From NCBI RefSeq assembly GCF_044227025.1, contig NZ_JBGAFX010000007.1:1-64000 (forward strand): DNA of 64,000 nucleotides, read 5' to 3'. Positions 9,954 through 18,332 of the stretch are shown here, one piece after another. The notes beneath the pieces are model-generated. The model ran no database searches. It had not been told where the DNA came from and was given only the letters and a program-made list of their open reading frames with translations. The stretch comes from Dokdonella_A sp044227025 (lineage in GTDB: Bacteria; Pseudomonadota; Gammaproteobacteria; Xanthomonadales; Rhodanobacteraceae). Position numbers and translations under genes: made by a program. Each line of letters starts with the position of its first letter. The first letter of the stretch is position 1.

Positions 9954-10340
9954 TCATGCGGGCCACGCGTTGAGGTGCGGCCCGAACCGGGCGCGCTGGC
10001 GCCTCACCACGCAGAAGCGATGCCCGGTCGGCGCCTGCATGACCCACCAGCGGCCGTGGCAGAACGCGATGCGCGTCGCGCCAAGCGCTTCCAGCCGCGC
10101 GACCTCGGTGTCGATGTCGTCGGTCTCGATGTCGAGGTGCACGCGCGATTCGTGCGCGACCCGCTGCAGCAGGATGATCGGTTCGTCGTCCGCCGTTTGC
10201 AGTTCCGCGTAGCGACCGTCGCCGTCCTGGTCGACGCTTGCGATCGGCTTGCCGAGCGCGCGGCTCCAGAATTCCGCAGCCGGCGCCAAGTCGTCGACCC
10301 GGCAGTCCAGAACGAGCGTGCACAGGCGGCTGTGGTGCAT
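9954..10340 (-). CDS. VOC-superfamily (glyoxalase/bleomycin-resistance fold) protein
   Basis: The protein is 128 residues with the paired beta-alpha-beta-beta-beta layout of vicinal-oxygen-chelate proteins. The first half starts LCTLVLDCRVDDLAPAAEFWSRALG, a typical VOC opening, and the second half has VHLDIETDDIDTEVARLEALGA. The probable metal ligands are His in VHLDIE and acidic residues in the strands, but they do not identify a substrate. It lies 20 bases downstream of cdd on the same strand and is probably the last gene of the E1/E2/cdd operon. The family call is good; the reaction is unknown. Confidence 0.85.
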   Translation of the reverse strand: MHHSRLCTLVLDCRVDDLAPAAEFWSRALGKPIASVDQDGDGRYAELQTADDEPIILLQRVAHESRVHLDIETDDIDTEVARLEALGATRIAFCHGRWWVMQAPTGHRFCVVRRQRARFGPHLNAWPA

Positions 10341-10360
10341 GGTGTTCTCCGCTCGTTCGA

Positions 10361-10828
10361 TCAGCGCCAGGGACTGCGTCGCCGTGCGTCACCCGTGTCG
10401 AGAACGAATGCGCCCGGCAACAGTGCCGCCGTCGACGTCTCGCGCACGGCGTCGCCCGCGCCGGCGACGAGGAACACGCGCATCCGCCGCAACGGGTCGC
10501 ATTCGTGCAGCACCTGGCGGCAGGCGCCGCACGGCGCGACCGGTTCGTCGGTGTCGGCGACGACCGCCAGCGCGAGCGGCTCGCCGCGACCTTGCGCGAC
10601 CGCTGCGAACAGCGCGTTGCGCTCGGCGCAGATCGTCAGGCCGTAGACGTCGGACTCGACGTTGCAGCCCCCGACGAAGCGTTCGCCGCGACCGTCGTCG
10701 AACAGCAGCGCGGCGCCGACGTGGAAGTCCGAGTGTGGCGCGTAGGCGCGCAGGCGTGCGGTTTCCGCGGCGGCGATAAGGCCGGGGAATTCCGCCTCGA
10801 CGGCGGCGCGCGTGGTCGCCGCCTTCAT
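10361..10828 (-). CDS. cdd: cytidine deaminase
   Basis: This homotetrameric-type zinc enzyme deaminates cytidine and deoxycytidine to the uridine forms. The ATG at 10828 overlaps the stop of the upstream E2 gene by four bases (ATGA), which fixes the start and gives 155 residues. The zinc site is visible as CAERNALF (Cys ligand and catalytic Glu) and PCGACRQVL (two Cys ligands). The C-terminal tail is longer than in the shortest members, which are about 130 residues. Its place behind a dehydrogenase operon looks like chance co-transcription rather than a pathway link. Confidence 0.95.
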   Translation of the reverse strand: MKAATTRAAVEAEFPGLIAAAETARLRAYAPHSDFHVGAALLFDDGRGERFVGGCNVESDVYGLTICAERNALFAAVAQGRGEPLALAVVADTDEPVAPCGACRQVLHECDPLRRMRVFLVAGAGDAVRETSTAALLPGAFVLDTGDARRRSPWR

Positions 10829-12258
10829 TGCGCCAGCGCGAGGTCGTCGAGCATCACCTTGAGGAAGCGCGCGGCTTCGCCGCCGGTGGCGGCGCGATGG
10901 TCGAAGGTCAGCGACAGCGGAATCACGCGGTGCGATTCGAAGCCGCCCATGACGGGCGTCATCTGGTGGCGACCCTTGCCGGCGGCGATGATCGCGACGC
11001 ACGGCGGCACCACCACCGGCGTGGCGTAGCGGCCCGCGAAAACGCCGAAATTCGACAACGAGATCGTGTAGCCGGAGAGCTCGGTCGACGGGATCGAACG
11101 CTCCTCGACCTGCGCGCGCAGGCGGTTCACCGCCGCGCGCACGCCGATCGCGTCGAGCATGTCCGCATTGCGCAAGGCAGGCACGAACAGGCCGTCGTCG
11201 GTATCGACCGCGATGCCGATGTCGACGTGCGGATGCATCGTGCGCGTGAGGTTGTCGCCGTCGAACCACGCGTTCAGCGCCGGCACGGCCTTGCACGCGC
11301 GCACGATCGCGCGCACGAGGCGGCCGGTGATGTCGTTGCCGGGCAGCCAGGCATGGATGTCGGCGTCGTCGCAGAGCGTGGTCGGCACGACCGCGGCGTG
11401 CGCGGCCGCCATCACGCGCGCCATGTTGCGGCGCACGCCCTTGAGTTGTTCCGGCTGGCCGGTTGCCGAGACCGTCGGCGGTGTCGTGCGCATCGGCTTG
11501 CCCGCGGCCGACAGCGTCGTGCGTTGCTGCGCAGTCGTCCCCGTCGGCGCGGCTTCAGCCGCGGCGTTTTTCGAACCCGGCCTGTCGACTGCGGCTGAAG
11601 TCGCTCCCACGGGAGCTGTGCCGATCCTTGCGGTCCCCGCCGCGGCCGCGGATTTCACATCCTGCAGGGTCACCACGGAGCCAGCGCCACTCGGCGTGAC
11701 GCGCGCGAGATCGACACCGAGCTTCTTCGCGAGTGCCCGCACCGCCGGCACCGCTTTCACGCCGCCGACACTGGTCGCCTGTTCCGCATGCACGCGGTCG
11801 CTCGATTGCATCGCACCGACGACGGTGCCTTCGTCGGCGCGCGGCGCCTTGCCGCCGCTCACGATTTCGCCGCCTTCGTCGGAGGCGACTACGCCCTTGT
11901 GGTCGGGCGCTTCGCTGCCGGCGCCTTTCGTCGGCGCGTCCGTTGCTGCGGTTTTCGGGGGCGGCGCGTGGTGGTGGCCGGTTGATTCGGCTTCCGCGCG
12001 CTGCGGCAGTTTCGGATCGAGTTCGAATTCCGCGAGCGCGGCGCCGGTCACGATGATGTCACCCGCGTCGCCGTGCACCTTGACCAGCTTGCCGGAAAAC
12101 GGCGATGGCACTTCGACCACCGCCTTCGCGGTTTCCATCGACACCATCGGTTCGTCGAGCTTCACGGTGCCGCCGACCTGGACCAGCCATTCGACGATCG
12201 TCGCGTCGGGCAGGCCTTCGCCGAGGTCGGGGAGATAGAACGTCTTGATGTCGGCCAT
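10825..12258 (-). CDS. dihydrolipoamide acyltransferase, E2 of a 2-oxoacid dehydrogenase complex
   Basis: E2 carries the acyl group from E1 to CoA on a swinging lipoyl arm. Domains in 477 residues: a lipoyl domain (1-80, lipoyl-Lys in METAKAVVEVPS); a long Ala/Pro/Thr linker; a peripheral-subunit-binding domain (about 165-205, VPAVRALAKKLGVDLARV); a second linker; and the catalytic domain from about 260. The C-terminal active-site segment reads TFDHRAATGGEAARF. The catalytic His is present, but the usual Asp of HRxxDG is Thr, as I recall for this subfamily. With the E1 genes upstream it most resembles the branched-chain 2-oxoacid complex. No E3 gene is present here, so E3 must be shared. Confidence 0.93.
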   Translation of the reverse strand: MADIKTFYLPDLGEGLPDATIVEWLVQVGGTVKLDEPMVSMETAKAVVEVPSPFSGKLVKVHGDAGDIIVTGAALAEFELDPKLPQRAEAESTGHHHAPPPKTAATDAPTKGAGSEAPDHKGVVASDEGGEIVSGGKAPRADEGTVVGAMQSSDRVHAEQATSVGGVKAVPAVRALAKKLGVDLARVTPSGAGSVVTLQDVKSAAAAGTARIGTAPVGATSAAVDRPGSKNAAAEAAPTGTTAQQRTTLSAAGKPMRTTPPTVSATGQPEQLKGVRRNMARVMAAAHAAVVPTTLCDDADIHAWLPGNDITGRLVRAIVRACKAVPALNAWFDGDNLTRTMHPHVDIGIAVDTDDGLFVPALRNADMLDAIGVRAAVNRLRAQVEERSIPSTELSGYTISLSNFGVFAGRYATPVVVPPCVAIIAAGKGRHQMTPVMGGFESHRVIPLSLTFDHRAATGGEAARFLKVMLDDLALAQ

Positions 12259-12295
12259 GATCGATCCGTGGGTTGCGTAACGCGGAGCAGCGCGC

Positions 12296-12652
12296 TCAGG
12301 GGAAATGCAGCAGGACGAGCGCGGCCAACGCCGGCAACGCCTGCACGTAGAGGATCCTGCGGCTGACCGTCCACGCGCCGTACAGGCCGGCGACGATCAC
12401 GCACGACAGGAAGAACAGCTTGATGTGGAAGCCTCCGGCACCCGCGGCGAGGCCCCAGACGAGACCCGCGGCGAGAAACCCGTTGTAGAGCCCCTGGTTC
12501 GCCGCGAGCGCCTTCGACGCCTGCGCGAACTCCGGCGTGGTGCGGAACACGCGTCGCCCGGTCGGCGTGGTCCACAGGAACATCTCGAGCACGAGGAAGT
12601 AGACATGCAGCAGGGCGACGATGCCGACGAGGACGTTCGCGATCGTGGTCAT
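12296..12652 (-). CDS. DUF1304 family small membrane protein
   Basis: The 118-residue protein starts MTTIANVLVGIVALLHVYFLVLEMFLW. It has four predicted transmembrane segments (about 5-25, 48-68, 75-95, 98-115) and the family marker WTTPTGRRVFRTTPEFA followed by NQGLYNGFLAAGL. DUF1304 has no assigned biochemical role. The ATG at 12652 overlaps the stop of the upstream 82-residue gene (ATGA). The pair therefore forms a coupled insert between E1-beta and E2 of the dehydrogenase operon. Confidence 0.88.
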   Translation of the reverse strand: MTTIANVLVGIVALLHVYFLVLEMFLWTTPTGRRVFRTTPEFAQASKALAANQGLYNGFLAAGLVWGLAAGAGGFHIKLFFLSCVIVAGLYGAWTVSRRILYVQALPALAALVLLHFP

Positions 12653-12897
12653 GCGTGCGGTCTCGATTGATGGAGGATGAAGATCTGATTGACGAGCAGG
12701 GTGACGGCAAGGACGACTACAGGATACGCAAGCCACCAGCAGGACAACACGTTCGCCGAGACGGAGCATGTGGCAGATCGGTTGAGACAATTCGCCAAGT
12801 GCCAAGTCGTCAGAGGCAGTATCCCGAGATAGGCAATGCCATAGCACAGGGCATTGACTATGCAGAACATTGCCAGGAGCCCTGCGGCGTAGATCAT
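12649..12897 (-). CDS. small membrane protein, 82 aa, atypical composition
   Basis: I do not recognise this protein. It has two hydrophobic segments (residues 2-28 and 53-73), a Cys-rich middle (five Cys in total, including CLNRSATCS) and a short basic C-terminus. The DNA is visibly poorer in G+C (a little over half) than its neighbours, with few of the GCC/GCG/CTG codons that dominate elsewhere. That suggests recent acquisition or a gene under different selection. It overlaps the DUF1304 start by four bases, which supports real translation. No strong Shine-Dalgarno is seen. Confidence 0.55.
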   Translation of the reverse strand: MIYAAGLLAMFCIVNALCYGIAYLGILPLTTWHLANCLNRSATCSVSANVLSCWWLAYPVVVLAVTLLVNQIFILHQSRPHA

Positions 12898-12909
12898 CGG
12901 TATTCCAAG

Positions 12910-13890
12910 TCAGCTCACAGCGAGCGTGCGCTTGGCCGCACTGACGATGCGATCGACGCTCGGCAGGTATTTCATCTCGAGACGGTAGAGCGGGATATGC
13001 GTGTCGTAACCGGTCACGCGCTCGACCGGCGCGACGAGGTCGTACATCGCGTGCTCGGCCAGGCGCGCGGCGATCTCGGCGCCGAAACCCGCAGTGCGCG
13101 GCGCCTCGTGCACGATCACGCAGCGTCCGGTCTTGCGCACCGATTCGTGGATGGTGTCGAAGTCGAGCGGCTTGAGCGTCGCGACGTCGATGACTTCGGC
13201 GCTGATGCCTTCGCCCGCGAGCGCGTCGGCCGCTTCGAGCGTTTCCTTCACCTGCGCCCCCCAGGTCACGAGCGTCACGTCGCTGCCGTCGCGCAACACG
13301 AAACAGACGTCGAGCGGCAGTGCTTCGCCGTCATCGGCGACTTCTTCCTTGTACTGGCGGTAGATGCGCTTCGGTTCGAAGAAGATCACCGGATCCGGAT
13401 CGCGGATCGCGGCGAGCAGCAGGCCGTAGGCGCGACCCGGCGACGAGGGCAGCACCACGCGCAGGCCGGGAATGTTCGTGAACAGGTGCTCGTTTGCCTC
13501 GGAATGGTGTTCCGGCGCGCGGATGCCGCCGCCCCACGGCGCGCGGAACACGGCCGGACAGGTCATGCGTCCACGCGTGCGCGTGCGCAGGCGCGCCGCG
13601 TGGCATGCGATGTGTTCCATCATCGGATAGATGAAGCCTTCGAACTGTGCTTCGGCGATCGGCTTCATGCCTTGTGCGGCGAGGCCGACGGTGAGGCCGG
13701 CGATGGTCAGCTCGTCGAGCGGCGTGTCGATGACGCGCTCGCTGCCGAAGGTCTGTTGCAGTCCCTGTGTCGCGCGGAACACGCCGCCGTTGACGCCGAC
13801 GTCCTCGCCGAGCACGACCACGCTCGGGTCGTGCTTCATCTCGTAGGCGAGCGCCTGGGTCACTGCTTCGATGAGGGTTATCTGTGCCAT
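12910..13890 (-). CDS. 2-oxoacid dehydrogenase E1 component, beta subunit (branched-chain type)
   Basis: E1-beta pairs with E1-alpha for thiamine-diphosphate-dependent decarboxylation of the 2-oxoacid. The 326 residues cover the full family. Visible marks are MAQITLIEAVTQALAYEM, the GEDVGVNGGVFRATQGL loop with the Glu that contacts the thiamine ring, the GLAAQGMKPIAEAQFEGF region, and ALLAAIRDPDPVIFFEPKRIYR, which is typical of branched-chain-type E1-beta. The gene follows E1-alpha by 112 bases on the minus strand. Substrate preference (branched-chain versus pyruvate) cannot be settled from sequence alone. Confidence 0.93.
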   Translation of the reverse strand: MAQITLIEAVTQALAYEMKHDPSVVVLGEDVGVNGGVFRATQGLQQTFGSERVIDTPLDELTIAGLTVGLAAQGMKPIAEAQFEGFIYPMMEHIACHAARLRTRTRGRMTCPAVFRAPWGGGIRAPEHHSEANEHLFTNIPGLRVVLPSSPGRAYGLLLAAIRDPDPVIFFEPKRIYRQYKEEVADDGEALPLDVCFVLRDGSDVTLVTWGAQVKETLEAADALAGEGISAEVIDVATLKPLDFDTIHESVRKTGRCVIVHEAPRTAGFGAEIAARLAEHAMYDLVAPVERVTGYDTHIPLYRLEMKYLPSVDRIVSAAKRTLAVS

Positions 13891-14002
13891 TTGGGTTACC
13901 TGTGCGCTCGTCCATGATCGCGGGAGTCAGGAAGCGGCCATCCATGCCCGCACTGTTCATGGAAGCTTCCGCTCGTGCGGAGGAAAAAAGAACCGCGCAA
14001 CG

Positions 14003-15079
14003 TCAATGGGACTTGTCCGTGGCGAGCGCGGCCGCGCGCTGCGCCGCCATGTCCGCGGGCAGTTCGGCCCAGGTGTAGTCGAACATCGCCTCGGTCGGTT
14101 GCGATTTCGTCTCGAGGTAGGCGTTGACCTCGGCGTCGACCCTGGCCGCGCAGTCGGTCTTCCAGTCCTCTTCCTCTTTATCGGTCCACGCATTCAGCGA
14201 CATCAGATAGGTCTTCATTCGCTTGAGCGGCTCGCGCGTCCAGGCGGCCTTGACCTCGTCGTCGGGGCGGTAGCGGCGCGCATCGTCTGCTGTCGTGTGA
14301 TCGCTGAGGCGATAGGTGACTGCTTCGATCACCATGCCGCCGTGGCCGTGACGTGCGCGCTTCACCGCGTAGTCCATGGCCGTGCGCATCGCGATCAGGT
14401 CGTTGCCGTCGACCTGCAGGCATTCGAGGCCGGCGGCGATGCCCTTCTGCGCAAGGGTCTTGGCGCCGGTCTGCGCCGTGCGAGGCACCGAGATCGCCCA
14501 CTGGTTGTTGACGATCACCGCGACCAGCGGCAGCGTCATCGCGCCGGCAACGTTGATCGCACCGTAGAAATCGCCCTTCGATGAACCACCGTCGCCGACC
14601 ACGGTGACGGCGACGCGCGGTTCCTTGCGCACCTTGAACGCGAGCGCGGAACCGGCCGCATGCAGGCACTGCGTTGCGATCGGCACGCACCAGGCGAAGT
14701 CGTGCGCGGGGCCGGAGAAGTCGCTGCCGCGCTCATCGCCGCCCCAGTACAGCAGGACCTCGCGTGGCTTCACGCCGCGCAGGAACTGCGCGCCATATTC
14801 GCGGTACATCGGCGCGAACACGTCGTCCTCCTGCATCGCGCTGCCGATCGCGACATGTGCCGCCTCGTGACCGAGGCAGGAGGCATAGGTGCCGAGCTTG
14901 CCCGTACGCTGCAGTGCGACCGCCTTGGCGTCGAACACGCGCACGAACAGCATCTGCTTGTACAGGTCGACCAGTTGGCGGATGTCGCGCGCGATAGCGG
15001 GCAGGTCGTCGCGGACGAGTTTGCCGTCGGCGTCGAGGTATTGCAGGTATTCGATTTCGAAGGTGGCGGCGATGGGCAA
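14003..15079 (-). CDS. 2-oxoacid dehydrogenase E1 component, alpha subunit (branched-chain type)
   Basis: First gene of the operon. I place the start at TTG 15079, because GGAGG lies five bases upstream and the protein then begins MPIAATFEIEYLQYLD, as family members do (358 residues). The open frame reaching further upstream is Arg/Ser-rich and overlaps the kynA promoter side. The thiamine-diphosphate motif is intact: GDGGSSKGDFYGAIN ... IVNNQWAIS. Phosphorylation-loop-like residues YRLSDHT follow. The C-terminal half has the EPLKRMKTYL helix usual for this class. It is divergent from kynA, with 187 bases between the starts. Confidence 0.92.
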   Translation of the reverse strand: MPIAATFEIEYLQYLDADGKLVRDDLPAIARDIRQLVDLYKQMLFVRVFDAKAVALQRTGKLGTYASCLGHEAAHVAIGSAMQEDDVFAPMYREYGAQFLRGVKPREVLLYWGGDERGSDFSGPAHDFAWCVPIATQCLHAAGSALAFKVRKEPRVAVTVVGDGGSSKGDFYGAINVAGAMTLPLVAVIVNNQWAISVPRTAQTGAKTLAQKGIAAGLECLQVDGNDLIAMRTAMDYAVKRARHGHGGMVIEAVTYRLSDHTTADDARRYRPDDEVKAAWTREPLKRMKTYLMSLNAWTDKEEEDWKTDCAARVDAEVNAYLETKSQPTEAMFDYTWAELPADMAAQRAAALATDKSH

Positions 15080-15266
15080 GACAGCCTCCGTTGCGGTGTC
15101 GCACGGCGCATCAGCGCACGGGAAAAATTCGCTGCCGGATGGGCCGGTTGCGGCCGCGGCAGGGGACCCGAACAGTAAGCAAGACGACCGCGTGACCGCA
15201 AGGCCCGGCGCAACATGCGGGGTTGCGGGGTAAACTGGCCAGCTCCCCGCGAGCCAAGACGATGCG

Positions 15267-16139
15267 ATGAACGAACCGCACAACCTGCGCCCGATCGAAC
15301 AAGGCATCGAACTCGACCTGCGCGACCGCACGACCTACGGCGGCTACCTGCAGCTGCCGGTGCTGTTGTCGGCGCAGAAGCCGCTCAGCAGGCCGCCGCA
15401 CCACGACGAGATGCTGTTCATCGTGCAGCATCAGGTCGCCGAGCTGTGGATGAAGCTGATGATCCATGAGCTGCTTGCGGCGATCGAACGCCTGCGCGCC
15501 GACGATGTCGACGCGACGCTCAAGGTGCTCGCCCGCGTCAAGCAGGTGCAGCAGCAGTTGTTCGCGCAATGGGGCGTGCTGGAGACATTGACGCCTTCCG
15601 AGTACCTCGAGTTCCGCCACGTGCTCGGGCCGGCGTCGGGCTTCCAGTCGCAGCAGTACCGCACGATCGAGTTCCTGCTCGGCAACAAGAACGCCGGCAT
15701 GCTGAAGGTGTTCGACCACGATCCGGCTGCACAGGCGCAACTGCGTGCAGCGCTCGAGGCGCCGAGCCTGTACGAGGAGGTCCTGCGCTACTTCGCGCGG
15801 CGTGGTCATGCGATCCCGGCCGAAAGCCTCGATCGCGACTTCAGCCTGCCGCACGAGCGCACGCCGGAGCTGGTGCCGGTGTTCAAGCGCATCTACGAGA
15901 ACGCGCGCGAGTTCTGGCCCGAATACCATTTGTGCGAACAATTGGTGGACATCGAGGAGAGCTTCCAGCTCTGGCGCTTCCGCCACATGAAGACGGTCGA
16001 ACGCATCATCGGCTTCCGCCGCGGCACCGGCGGCTCGTCCGGCGTGGCATTCCTGAAGAAGGCGCTCGACCTGACATTCTTCCCGGAGCTGATCGACGTG
16101 CGCACCGAGATCGGCGTCGCGCCGGCGCCGGGCGCATAA
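15267..16139 (+). CDS. kynA: tryptophan 2,3-dioxygenase
   Basis: This cytoplasmic haem enzyme opens the indole ring of L-tryptophan to N-formylkynurenine, the first step of the kynurenine route. The 290 residues agree with bacterial tetrameric enzymes. Marks are TYGGYLQLPVLL (substrate lid), the HHDEMLFIVQHQ motif near residue 45 (distal His), FRHVLGPASGFQSQQYR and RFRHMKTVER (proximal haem His). The ATG at 15267 is the only usable one, since ATG 15261 runs into a stop. No other kynurenine gene is in the window, so kynA acts apart from kynB/kynU. A POT transporter follows after 97 bases. Confidence 0.97.
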   Translation: MNEPHNLRPIEQGIELDLRDRTTYGGYLQLPVLLSAQKPLSRPPHHDEMLFIVQHQVAELWMKLMIHELLAAIERLRADDVDATLKVLARVKQVQQQLFAQWGVLETLTPSEYLEFRHVLGPASGFQSQQYRTIEFLLGNKNAGMLKVFDHDPAAQAQLRAALEAPSLYEEVLRYFARRGHAIPAESLDRDFSLPHERTPELVPVFKRIYENAREFWPEYHLCEQLVDIEESFQLWRFRHMKTVERIIGFRRGTGGSSGVAFLKKALDLTFFPELIDVRTEIGVAPAPGA

Positions 16140-16236
16140 CAGCTTCCGACCGGCGCGTCCCGCTGCGCTGCGGTTTGACGTCGCTGCTGCCAGCGGTTAA
16201 ACGTGGGCGATATCAGCAGAAATCCGAGGGGAATCC

Positions 16237-17733
16237 ATGTCCAACGCCCGCGCCGCGGCGCCCGCCGCACCGCCCCAATTCCCGCAGAGGCTCGGTCATC
16301 CGGCGCCGCTGTGGATGCTGTTCATGACCGAGTTCTGGGAACGCTTCGCGTTCTACGGCATCCGCTGGGCGCTGACGCTGTACATCGTGGCGCAGTTCTA
16401 CGACGGCAGCGGCGAGGGTCAGGCGCCGGCAAGCCGCATCTACGGCGCCTACCTGGCGCTGGTGTATGCGGCGGCGATCTTCGGCGGCTATGTCGCGGAC
16501 CGGATCATCGGTTACCAGCGTTCAATCCTGATGGGCGCGATCGTGATGTCCGCCGGACTGTTCATGATCGCGTTCCCGGACGAACATGTATTCAAATTCG
16601 GGCTGGCGACGGTGATCGCCGGCAACGGCCTGTTCAAGCCGAACATTTCCACCATGGTGGGCAAGCTCTACGCGCAAGGCGACGAGCGCCGCGATTCCGG
16701 CTTCACTTTGTTCTACATGGGCATCAACCTCGGCGCGATGATTGCGCCGTTGCTGACCGGCTGGATGGCCGAGCACATGTTCGGCGGCTCGCCGCAAATG
16801 CCGACGTACAAGATCGTGTTCATCACGTCGGGCGTCGGCATGCTCATAAGCCTGGTGTGGTTCTGGTTCGGCCGTCGCCAGCTCGGCGACATCGGCCGGC
16901 CGCCCGCGGGCGATGGCGGCGGGCTGAAGATGCTTTATGTGCTCGGATTCTGCCTCGTGTCGGCGCCGGTCTACTACGCCCTGCTCACGATCGATGCAGC
17001 CAAGCTGCAGATGGTGCTGACCGCACTGTTCCTCGCGCTGTGCGCGATGTTGCTCGTCGAGGGCATCCGTGACGGCAAGGTCGCGCGTGATCGCGCGATC
17101 GCCATGCTGATCATCTTCACCTTCAACATCCTGTTCTGGTGCTTCTTCGAACAGGCGGGCAGCTCGTTCAATTTCCTCGCCGAGCAGATCGTCAATCGCG
17201 ACTTCGGCGGCTGGATCTTCCCGGTCGGCTGGTTCCAGTCGGTCAATTCACTGGCGATCATCACGCTGGCGCCGCTGGTCGCGTGGATGTGGGTGAAGAT
17301 GGGCGCCTACAACCCGTCCATTCCGCGCAAGTTCGGCCTTGGCATCATCTTCAACGGCCTCGCCTTCCTGCTTCTGATGGCGGCGCTCTCGGGCATGGTG
17401 GTCGCCGGCAAGATTCCGTTCTGGACGCTGTTCATGGTTTACGTGATCCAGTCCGTCGGCGAGCTGTGTTTGTCGCCGATCGGCTTGTCGATGACCACCA
17501 AGCTTGCACCCGTGCGCCTGGTCGGCTTCGGCATGGGCGGCTGGTTCCTCTCCACCGGCATCGGCAACAACCTGTCCGGAATCTTCGCCAGCCATGCGAG
17601 CGGCGAATCGGGCATGACGACCGGATCGGCGCTGGCCAGCTACACGCAGGGGTTCTGGATCCTGATGGTCGGCGGCGTCGCGCTGTTCCTGGTCGCGCCG
17701 CTGATCCAGAAACTGATGCACGGCGTGAAGTAG
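16237..17733 (+). CDS. POT/PTR family proton-dependent oligopeptide transporter
   Basis: This inner-membrane major-facilitator protein takes up di- and tripeptides with protons. It has 498 residues and about 14 hydrophobic segments, the bacterial POT arrangement. The diagnostic E-x-x-E-R-F motif stands at the first helix (MTEFWERFAFYGIR), followed by the G-A-x-x-A-D-x-x-x-G-x-x-x-x-I loop equivalent (FGGYVADRIIGYQRSI). GNGLFKPNISTMVGKLY and FYMGINLGAMIAPL are further family marks. GAGGGGAA precedes the ATG. Together with kynA and the tyrosine cluster, it suggests growth on peptides and aromatic amino acids. Confidence 0.95.
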   Translation: MSNARAAAPAAPPQFPQRLGHPAPLWMLFMTEFWERFAFYGIRWALTLYIVAQFYDGSGEGQAPASRIYGAYLALVYAAAIFGGYVADRIIGYQRSILMGAIVMSAGLFMIAFPDEHVFKFGLATVIAGNGLFKPNISTMVGKLYAQGDERRDSGFTLFYMGINLGAMIAPLLTGWMAEHMFGGSPQMPTYKIVFITSGVGMLISLVWFWFGRRQLGDIGRPPAGDGGGLKMLYVLGFCLVSAPVYYALLTIDAAKLQMVLTALFLALCAMLLVEGIRDGKVARDRAIAMLIIFTFNILFWCFFEQAGSSFNFLAEQIVNRDFGGWIFPVGWFQSVNSLAIITLAPLVAWMWVKMGAYNPSIPRKFGLGIIFNGLAFLLLMAALSGMVVAGKIPFWTLFMVYVIQSVGELCLSPIGLSMTTKLAPVRLVGFGMGGWFLSTGIGNNLSGIFASHASGESGMTTGSALASYTQGFWILMVGGVALFLVAPLIQKLMHGVK

Positions 17734-17738
17734 CGCCG

Positions 17739-17816
17739 GAATTGGAGATTCGGGATTCGGGATTCGCGATCGCTTGCCTGCGTCGCGTTCCCGAATCGCC
17801 AATCACGAATCCCCGC
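17739..17816. repeat. intergenic inverted repeat between convergent genes
   Basis: The left half GGAGATTCGGGATTCGGGAT (17744 onward) is answered by CCCGAATCGCCAATCACGAAT (ends near 17812) in inverted orientation. This makes a long imperfect hairpin between the POT gene and marR. The gattcggg/cccgaatc type is common between genes in Xanthomonadales. It may stop transcription from both sides, but no U-tract is present. Confidence 0.55.
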
Positions 17817-17819
17817 ATT

Positions 17820-18260
17820 TCACACCGGCGCGAGCTTGTCGAGGATCGCCTGCAGTGCGCGGCGCTCGTCCGCGCCAAGCAGTGCCAGCAGTTCCCGTTC
17901 GTGCGCCCGCGCCAGCGGCGCGACCGTGTCGTGCACCTTCCAGCCAGCCGTGCTCAGGCGCAGCACCGAACGACGCTTGTCGCCGTCATGCGTGCGGCGC
18001 GACACCCGCTTCGCGGCGACCAGCCGCGAAAGGGCCCGACTGACCGCCACCTTGTCCATTTCCGTGTGCCCGGCGACCTCGCTCGCCGAAAGGCCGTCGC
18101 CGTCGTAGCGCGCGAGCACGGCCATCACGCGCCATTCCGTCATAGAGAGGTCGAAGCGGTCCTGGTACTCGCGCGCGATCGCCTGGCTGATCCGGTTCGA
18201 CAGGATCGACAGGCGGTAAGGCAGGAAACGCTCGAGTTCGAGTGGGAGATGGTCGGCCAT
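17820..18260 (-). CDS. MarR-family transcriptional regulator, probable regulator of the homogentisate genes
   Basis: The 146 residues carry a winged helix-turn-helix. SMTEWRVMAVLARYDG leads into LSASEVAGHTEMDKVAVSRALSRLVAAKRV (recognition helix about residues 66-85), and the wing is RRTHDGDKRRSVLRLS. Helices at both ends should form the dimer interface. The gene is divergent from hppD, and a perfect 16-bp palindrome lies between them inside the hppD promoter spacer. It is therefore likely to repress hppD-hmgA-...-maiA and itself, and to be released by a pathway intermediate, as HpaR-type MarR proteins are. The ligand is not evident. Confidence 0.9.
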   Translation of the reverse strand: MADHLPLELERFLPYRLSILSNRISQAIAREYQDRFDLSMTEWRVMAVLARYDGDGLSASEVAGHTEMDKVAVSRALSRLVAAKRVSRRTHDGDKRRSVLRLSTAGWKVHDTVAPLARAHERELLALLGADERRALQAILDKLAPV

Positions 18261-18274
18261 GTGGCGGCGCAGCT

Positions 18275-18302
18275 TGAATCAAGTTTCAATTGAAACTATC
18301 TT
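18275..18302 (+). promoter_or_regulatory. hppD promoter with MarR operator palindrome in the spacer
   Basis: The palindrome AGTTTCAATTGAAACT (18282-18297) is perfect over 16 bp. It fills the space between a candidate -35 TTGAAT (18275-18280) and a candidate -10 TATCTT (18297-18302), 16 bases apart. A bound MarR dimer would block RNA polymerase. The -35 and -10 boxes each match the sigma-70 consensus at four of six bases, so the promoter is less certain than the operator. Confidence 0.75.
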
Positions 18303-18332
18303 AGCACGCTCGGATCAGCCGGAGCAGACGCC

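Noticed and set aside
8493..10646. A 717-codon plus-strand frame over metK
   Set aside because: Antisense to the fully recognisable metK, VOC and cdd genes; no motif of its own.
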